From Sphingopyxis granuli NBRC 100800 (GTDB lineage: Bacteria > Pseudomonadota > Alphaproteobacteria > Sphingomonadales > Sphingomonadaceae), in contig NZ_BCUA01000039.1 in the NCBI RefSeq assembly GCF_001591045.1, positions 1 through 34,883 on the forward strand: 34,883 nt of DNA, given 5' to 3'. The notes under the pieces were generated by a model. It saw only the letters and a list, made by a program, of their open reading frames with translations, ran no database searches and was not told the origin of the DNA. Every line of letters begins with the position of its first letter. The first letter of the stretch is position 1. This document shows, in pieces, positions 30,115 to 34,883 of this stretch. The position numbers and the translations under genes were made by a program.

Positions 30115-32925
30115 ATGCGCCGCCTGATCCCCCTCCTGCTTCTCGCCGCCAGCCCGCTGTCCTTCACGCCGGCCGCGGCACAGACTGCAGCGGCGGCGCC
30201 GGCCCTGCTCGACGTGCCGAAACTCGATTTCACGAAGCGCGTTCTCGCCAATGGCGCGACCCTCTACGCGATCCGGGACACGGGCACCGCAACGGTGTCG
30301 ATCAACATCTGGTACGATGTCGGCCAGCGCGACGATCCCCCCGCGCGCGGCGGCTTTGCCCATCTGTTCGAGCATCTGATGTTCAAGACGACCCGGAACC
30401 TGCCCGGCGGGGTGCTGGAGGCGGTGAACGCGATGGGCGGCACCGCCAACGCGTCGACGCTGTTCGACTACACCGATTATTATGTCACCGCCCCCGCTAA
30501 CCGGCTCGAGGCGATGCTGTGGCTCGAAGGCGAGCGGCTGCGCAATCTGGTGATCGACGAGGCAAGCTTTCATTCGGAGCGCGACGTCGTCAAGGAGGAG
30601 CTGCGGCAGCGCGTCCTGGCGCAGCCCTATGGCCGCATCCTCTATACGCTGCTGCCCGCCTTCGCCTTCGACGGGCACCCCTATGCCCGCCCGATCGGCG
30701 GCTCGCTCGCCGATCTCGACCAGGCCCGGCTGGCCGACGTGCGCGCCTTTCACGAAGCCTATTATCGGCCCGACAACGCGGTCTTCGTCGTCTCGGGCAA
30801 TTTCGAGCCCGAGACGCTGAACGCCTGGGCGGACCGCTACATCGGGTCGATCGCACGGCCGCAGCGGGCCATTCCGCGCGATCCGGCCAAGGGGCGTCCG
30901 GTGGCGGCGCGGACGATCGACGCCTATGCGCCGAACGTGCCGCTGCCGGCGCTGGCGTTCGCATGGCGCGCCCCCGCCGCGGCCGATCGCGACGCCGCCG
31001 GAATCGACCTGATCGAGGCCGTGCTGACCCGCGGCGCGGCATCGCGCCTGCGCCGCGCGCTCGTCGACGAAAAGGGGCTTGCGTCGGCCGTCACCAGTTA
31101 CAACCTGCCCGCGCGCGACGGCTACGCCTTTGCGCTGGTCGTGACGCTGGCCAAGGATCGCGACCCGAGCGAAGCCGAGGCGGCCTTCGCCGCCGAGATC
31201 GCCAGGCTGCGCGATACGCCGCTCGATCCGGGCGAACTGGCCGCGGCGAAGAACGGCCTGTTCGGCGATGCGCTCTCCGCCCGCGAAACGGCGCGCGGCC
31301 GCGCCTATGCGCTGGGCGGCGGCGCGGTGCTGACCGGCGATCCGCATCTGGCCGACGAACGGCTCGCCACCATCCGCGCGATCACGTCGGCGGACCTTCA
31401 GCGGATCGCGCGCCGCTGGCTGGCCGATGCGAGCCGCGTGACGCTGCGCTATCGCGACGAAAGCCTGCGGCCCGCGGGCTACACCGGCGACCGCGCGCCC
31501 GAGGTGACGGCGATGGGCCCGGCGGTGCCGCCGGCGAGCGCGCCGCCCGTTACGCTGGCGAGCGAGGCCGACCGCGAGCCGCCGCCGCAACCCGGTGCGG
31601 CGGTCCCCGCGACGCTGCCGTCGGTCGCCGAGCGCCGCCTCGCCAACGGGTTGCGCGTCGTCGTCGCCCGGTCGTCCGACGTGCCCCTGGCCGCGCTGAC
31701 GCTGGTGATCGACGGAGGCGACGCCGCCGACCCGCCGGGCGAGGCCGGACGCGGCGACATCGCCGCGGCGCTGGCGCTGAAGAGCGCCGGGGGGCGGAGT
31801 GCCGAGCGGATCGCCGGCGACATCGCGGCGCTCGGCGGCACGATCGCGGCGAGTTCCGAATCCGACGCGACCGTCCTGTCGGTTCAGGTGCCCGCAGCCA
31901 ACGCCGAAACCGCGGCGCATATCCTGGCCGACGTCGCGATCCGCCCCGACTTCCCCGCCGACGCGCTCGACGGCGTCCGCAGCCAGCAGGCCGCCGCCAT
32001 CACCGTCGCCAACAAGCAGCCGCTCCAGACGGCGCTACGCACCGTGCCGGCCGCCCTGTTCGGCGACGCCCCCTATGGCCGCACACCCAGCGCGGCGACG
32101 CTGGCAGCGATCACACGCGACGAGCTGGTCGCGGCGCAGCGCCAATGGTGGATTCCCCGCAACGCGACGCTGATCGTCGCAGGCGCGCTGTCGCCCGAAC
32201 AGGGCTTTGCGCTGGCCGATCGCATTTTCGGGGGCTGGAAAGGCGAATCCGCCGTCCCCGCGCCGCAGCCCCGTGCAGCGGCCGCGCCCCGCGCGCCGCA
32301 GATCATCGCCATCGACATGCCCGGCGCCGGCCAGACCGCCGTGGTCGCGGCGCTCCCGGCCGTCGGGCGAGACGATGCGGGCTGGCCTGCGCTACGCGTC
32401 ATCAACGCGGGCCTGGGAGGCGGCTTCCAAGGCTGGCTGAGCCAGGAGATCCGCGTCAAGCGCGGCCTCAGCTACAGCGCCGGCAGTCTGCTCGACGTGC
32501 GCCGCGACGCCACCGTCCTGATCGCCGCGACGCAGACCAAGACCGAATCGGCGATCGAGGTCGCGGGGCTGGTGCTCGGCCAGATCGCGCGCCTGCGCAG
32601 CGAACCCATGGACGCCGCCCGGATCGCCGACCGCGCGACGTTCGTCGTCAACGGACTGTCGAGCCAGACCGAGCGCGCGGCGGGTCTCGCCAACTATCTC
32701 TCGACGCTGGTTGCCAGCGACGCGTCGCTCGACGTGCTCGCATCCGAAGTGTCCGCGAAGGCGCCGCCATCCCCCGAAGACATCGCCGCAACGGTTGCCG
32801 GACACATCCGGAGCGATCGGGCGACGCTGATCCTTGCCGGCGATTCGAAACAGTGGATCGCGGCGCTGCGCGAGCGCTATCCCGCCTTGAAGCTGATCGA
32901 CGTCGACAGCAAGCCGCTGCCCTGA
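30115..32925 (+). CDS. M16 (pitrilysin/insulinase) family zinc peptidase, two-domain
   Basis: Exported zinc metallopeptidase of 936 residues with a signal peptide (PLLLLAASPLSFTPAAA, cleavage near 22). The N-terminal half holds the inverted zinc motif HLFEH (83-87) and the downstream Glu161/Glu162 (VVKEEL), the third ligand position. The second half starts near 505 (RLANGLRVVVARSSDVPLA) and has lost the HxxEH motif (GRGDIAAAL), as is normal where this half only binds the peptide. AGGGAG lies about seven bases before the ATG at 30115. It likely degrades peptides in the periplasm. Its end is eight bases from the convergent amidohydrolase gene. Confidence 0.93.
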   Translation: MRRLIPLLLLAASPLSFTPAAAQTAAAAPALLDVPKLDFTKRVLANGATLYAIRDTGTATVSINIWYDVGQRDDPPARGGFAHLFEHLMFKTTRNLPGGVLEAVNAMGGTANASTLFDYTDYYVTAPANRLEAMLWLEGERLRNLVIDEASFHSERDVVKEELRQRVLAQPYGRILYTLLPAFAFDGHPYARPIGGSLADLDQARLADVRAFHEAYYRPDNAVFVVSGNFEPETLNAWADRYIGSIARPQRAIPRDPAKGRPVAARTIDAYAPNVPLPALAFAWRAPAAADRDAAGIDLIEAVLTRGAASRLRRALVDEKGLASAVTSYNLPARDGYAFALVVTLAKDRDPSEAEAAFAAEIARLRDTPLDPGELAAAKNGLFGDALSARETARGRAYALGGGAVLTGDPHLADERLATIRAITSADLQRIARRWLADASRVTLRYRDESLRPAGYTGDRAPEVTAMGPAVPPASAPPVTLASEADREPPPQPGAAVPATLPSVAERRLANGLRVVVARSSDVPLAALTLVIDGGDAADPPGEAGRGDIAAALALKSAGGRSAERIAGDIAALGGTIAASSESDATVLSVQVPAANAETAAHILADVAIRPDFPADALDGVRSQQAAAITVANKQPLQTALRTVPAALFGDAPYGRTPSAATLAAITRDELVAAQRQWWIPRNATLIVAGALSPEQGFALADRIFGGWKGESAVPAPQPRAAAAPRAPQIIAIDMPGAGQTAVVAALPAVGRDDAGWPALRVINAGLGGGFQGWLSQEIRVKRGLSYSAGSLLDVRRDATVLIAATQTKTESAIEVAGLVLGQIARLRSEPMDAARIADRATFVVNGLSSQTERAAGLANYLSTLVASDASLDVLASEVSAKAPPSPEDIAATVAGHIRSDRATLILAGDSKQWIAALRERYPALKLIDVDSKPLP

Positions 32926-32933
32926 GCCGACGC

Positions 32934-34190
32934 TCAGGGCAAATAGCGGTCGCGCAGGTCTAGCGGCCGGGCGGTCAGCGGCTTTTCGAGCCCCTCGACG
33001 AAGATCAGGCGGGGCTGCGACAGCGGCTCGAGCGGATCGCCGCTCCACAATATCAGGTCGGCCGCGCGCCCGACGGCCAGCGACCCGATGCGGTCGGCGA
33101 CCCCGAAAACGCGCGCCGGGTTGATGGTGATGGCAGCCACCGCGGCATCGTGCGGCAGGCCCCACGCCACCGCGTTGCCGGCGCTGTAGCGCAGTTCGCG
33201 CGCGCGATGCGCGACGCCGCTGCCGGCCTTGAGCACGACGGCGACCCCGGCGGCGTGCAGCCGCGCGGCGTTGTCCATCGACGCGCCGACCTGCGAGAAG
33301 CTGTGCGGCAGATTGGCCAGCGGGTCGACGATGACCGGCACCTTCGCCGCCGCGATGGCATCGGCCACCCGCCAGCCCTCTTCGGCACCGTCGAGGATGA
33401 TGCGCAGTCCCTCCTCGCGGGCCAGCGCGATCATCTCGACGATGTCCGACGCACGATCGACCTTGACGATCAGCGGCATGCGGCCTTCCGCCACCGGCAC
33501 CAGCGCTTCGAGGTCGATGCGCGACAGCGTCTGCGGCCGCCCTTCCCCACGGTCGTAGGCGGCGCGGTGACGCGCGAAATGGCGGACGTCGGCGAGCGTC
33601 GCGCGCAGCGCCACGATCGCCGATCCGCGCGCGCCGCCCGCGCGTTCGGCACCACCCTCCCCCATTTCGAGCACCATCGCCACGCGCGGCCGCGTGACCA
33701 TGTCGGGGCGCTGCGCCAGATCGATCACCGCGGCCTGTCCCGAGAATTGCAGGTCGCGCCCGGACCGGTCGTCGTAGAGCGGCGTGGTGACCGCGTGCGT
33801 GATTCCCGCAAGCCGCGAGACCGGCAGCAGGATCGAATCGGGATTGAGCCCCAGCGAAATGTCGAAGCCGGCGCTGATCGTCCGGCTGTGCGTCGCGCGG
33901 TCGGCGCTCGCCGGCACCTGGCTGACCTCGACCGCGCCCAGGGTGCTGTCGGCCTGGATGAAGCCCGGCGTGACGACGCCGCCGCGTCCGTCGACGATGC
34001 GCGCATCGGGCGGGACCGCGACATTTGCGCCGATCGACGCGATGCGTCCGTCGCGGATCAGGACCGTCCCCTTCCCGATCGTCCCGGCCTCGGTCATCGT
34101 CAGCAGCGTCGCGTCGACGATGGCGATGGTTTCGGCGGCCGCGGGCGCCGCGAGAGCGAGCGCCGCGCAGGCGGCGAGGAAGCGGATCAT
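32934..34190 (-). CDS. Degenerate amidohydrolase-family protein, exported
   Basis: Exported amidohydrolase-like protein of 418 residues with a signal peptide (FLAACAALALAAPAAA, near residues 4-19). The composite beta-sandwich (IVDATLLTMTEAG) and the C-terminal NPARVFGVADRIGSLAVGR are typical. The usual HxH after GF(I/V) is replaced by GFIQADSTLG, and the later strand carries LKAGSGVAHRARE rather than the expected metal-binding aspartate. So it probably cannot bind metal the usual way, and may support the intact amidohydrolase gene just upstream, with which it overlaps by four bases. The ATG at 34190 is chosen for the signal peptide. Function is inference. Confidence 0.84.
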   Translation of the reverse strand: MIRFLAACAALALAAPAAAETIAIVDATLLTMTEAGTIGKGTVLIRDGRIASIGANVAVPPDARIVDGRGGVVTPGFIQADSTLGAVEVSQVPASADRATHSRTISAGFDISLGLNPDSILLPVSRLAGITHAVTTPLYDDRSGRDLQFSGQAAVIDLAQRPDMVTRPRVAMVLEMGEGGAERAGGARGSAIVALRATLADVRHFARHRAAYDRGEGRPQTLSRIDLEALVPVAEGRMPLIVKVDRASDIVEMIALAREEGLRIILDGAEEGWRVADAIAAAKVPVIVDPLANLPHSFSQVGASMDNAARLHAAGVAVVLKAGSGVAHRARELRYSAGNAVAWGLPHDAAVAAITINPARVFGVADRIGSLAVGRAADLILWSGDPLEPLSQPRLIFVEGLEKPLTARPLDLRDRYLP

Positions 34191-34883
34191 GGCCTTTCTC
34201 CCGCTTGTCCGACCAGAAAGTCGGAATGGCGCCGATAGGTTGGATCGTCGCGATCGAAGACGAGACCGCCGTCGATCCAGACCTTGTCGGCGCGCGCATA
34301 GATACTGAAGGGATCGGCGCTCCACAGCACGACGTCGGCATTCTTGCCCGGTTCGAGCGTGCCGACCCGGTCGGCGATGCCGAGTGCCCGGGCCGGGTTG
34401 GCGGTGAACCAGCGGATCGCCCGGGCCTTTTCGATCTTCAGCCCGGCGCGCCAGGCAGCCGACAGCGCCACCGCCGCCTCCTGATTCAAGCGCTGGATCA
34501 GGACCGGGTCGTCGGAATGGATGATCGCGCAGCCGCCCGCCGCCTCGACGAGCGCGGCATTCTCCTCGATCGCGTCGAACACCTCCATCTTGTAGCCCCA
34601 CCAGTTGGCCCAGGTGGCGACGCAGATGTCCTCCTTCACCAGCAGGGGCGCGATCTTGTACGCCTCGTTCGCGTGATGGAAGGCGCGAATCCGAAAGCCG
34701 AACTCGTGCGCGATGTCGATCATGTTCGCCATCTCGTCGGAACGGTAGCAATGGTTCTGGACGAATATCTCGCCCTTCAGCACCCCGGCGAGCGTTTCGA
34801 GCTGCAGGTCGCGCTTCGGCGGCTCGCCGGTGCGGTCGCCGCTTTCCCACCGGTCCCATTTGCGCGCATAGTCGGCGGCGTCG
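34187..34883 (-). CDS. Amidohydrolase-family protein (partial, C-terminal part)
   Basis: Minus-strand gene whose beginning lies beyond the right edge; about 231 residues are visible. It starts within the barrel: ADYARKWDRW and PPKRDLQLETLAGVLKGEIF, then NHCYRSDEM (metal-contact region), AFHHANEAYK and IIHSDDPVLIQRLNQEA with the catalytic aspartate, then the sandwich part NADVVLWSADPFSIYARADKVW. It therefore looks catalytically intact, unlike the downstream partner. Its stop overlaps the partner's ATG by four bases (ATGA). Amidohydrolases of this type are mostly exported in relatives; the N-terminus here cannot be seen. Substrate unknown. Confidence 0.9.
   Translation of the reverse strand, partial: DAADYARKWDRWESGDRTGEPPKRDLQLETLAGVLKGEIFVQNHCYRSDEMANMIDIAHEFGFRIRAFHHANEAYKIAPLLVKEDICVATWANWWGYKMEVFDAIEENAALVEAAGGCAIIHSDDPVLIQRLNQEAAVALSAAWRAGLKIEKARAIRWFTANPARALGIADRVGTLEPGKNADVVLWSADPFSIYARADKVWIDGGLVFDRDDPTYRRHSDFLVGQAGERP

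Noticed and set aside
30519..32963. 814-codon open frame in a second plus-strand reading frame within the M16 peptidase gene
   Set aside because: Arginine-rich shadow with no signal, while the M16 frame has a signal peptide, HxxEH and a normal length.

Overview
The window is high-GC, densely coded DNA from an alphaproteobacterium, most likely a member of the Sphingomonadaceae (Sphingopyxis/Sphingomonas type). This rests on gene content and codon bias: a TorF-type porin, a GreA-like factor paired with a tiny helix-turn-helix protein, GIN-domain exported proteins, amidohydrolase pairs and palindromic intergenic repeats. I could not run a search, so the genus is inference. I see 38 protein genes, no tRNA, rRNA, CRISPR array, insertion sequence or phage gene, and no gap longer than 300 bases; the longest are 26137-26422, 860-1077, 18439-18647 and 27464-27669.

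Layout. 92-2229: a TorF-like porin diverges from ispG (isoprenoid synthesis). 2285-3411: a VapBC-like toxin-antitoxin pair followed by a GNAT acetyltransferase. 3434-5399 (minus): a translationally coupled set of a short PhaE-like protein, a class III-like PHA synthase and a second GNAT. 5458-7532: a polytopic acyltransferase diverging from a membrane-bound LytTR regulator. 7651-9170 (minus): two related GIN-domain exported proteins, one a lipoprotein, behind a large palindrome. 9302-11139: GreA-like factor, 59-residue HTH protein and flavoprotein. 11286-14119: DEAD-box helicase and quinone oxidoreductase.

14258-18438 (minus) is a glutathione-dependent formaldehyde operon, adhC-VOC-purU-VOC-proX-fghA. 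It oxidises S-hydroxymethylglutathione, hydrolyses S-formylglutathione and releases formate from formyl-tetrahydrofolate. Then follow a small AT-richer membrane gene, sdaA and the FeSOD gene (minus). 21183-24425 (minus) is a DNA-repair operon: udgX, MBL-fold exonuclease, ATP-dependent ligase. 24560-26136 is an SDR and enoyl-CoA hydratase pair, followed by a spacer with a candidate LexA box and an MreB-like gene apart from mreCD. 27670-34883 holds peptide/cyclic-amide type metabolism: a DHDPS-family lyase, an exported amidohydrolase, an M16 peptidase and two coupled amidohydrolases, of which one lacks the metal-binding HxH and the other runs off the window.

Coupling is a strong theme: nine gene junctions are four-base ATGA or GTGA overlaps. 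The spacers hold several palindromic REP-like elements that probably recur around the chromosome. I see no clear island or cargo system. The most unusual signals are the compact PHA synthase operon, the udgX-exonuclease-ligase operon, the formaldehyde operon with proX and purU, the degenerate amidohydrolase, and the orphan LexA-like box.
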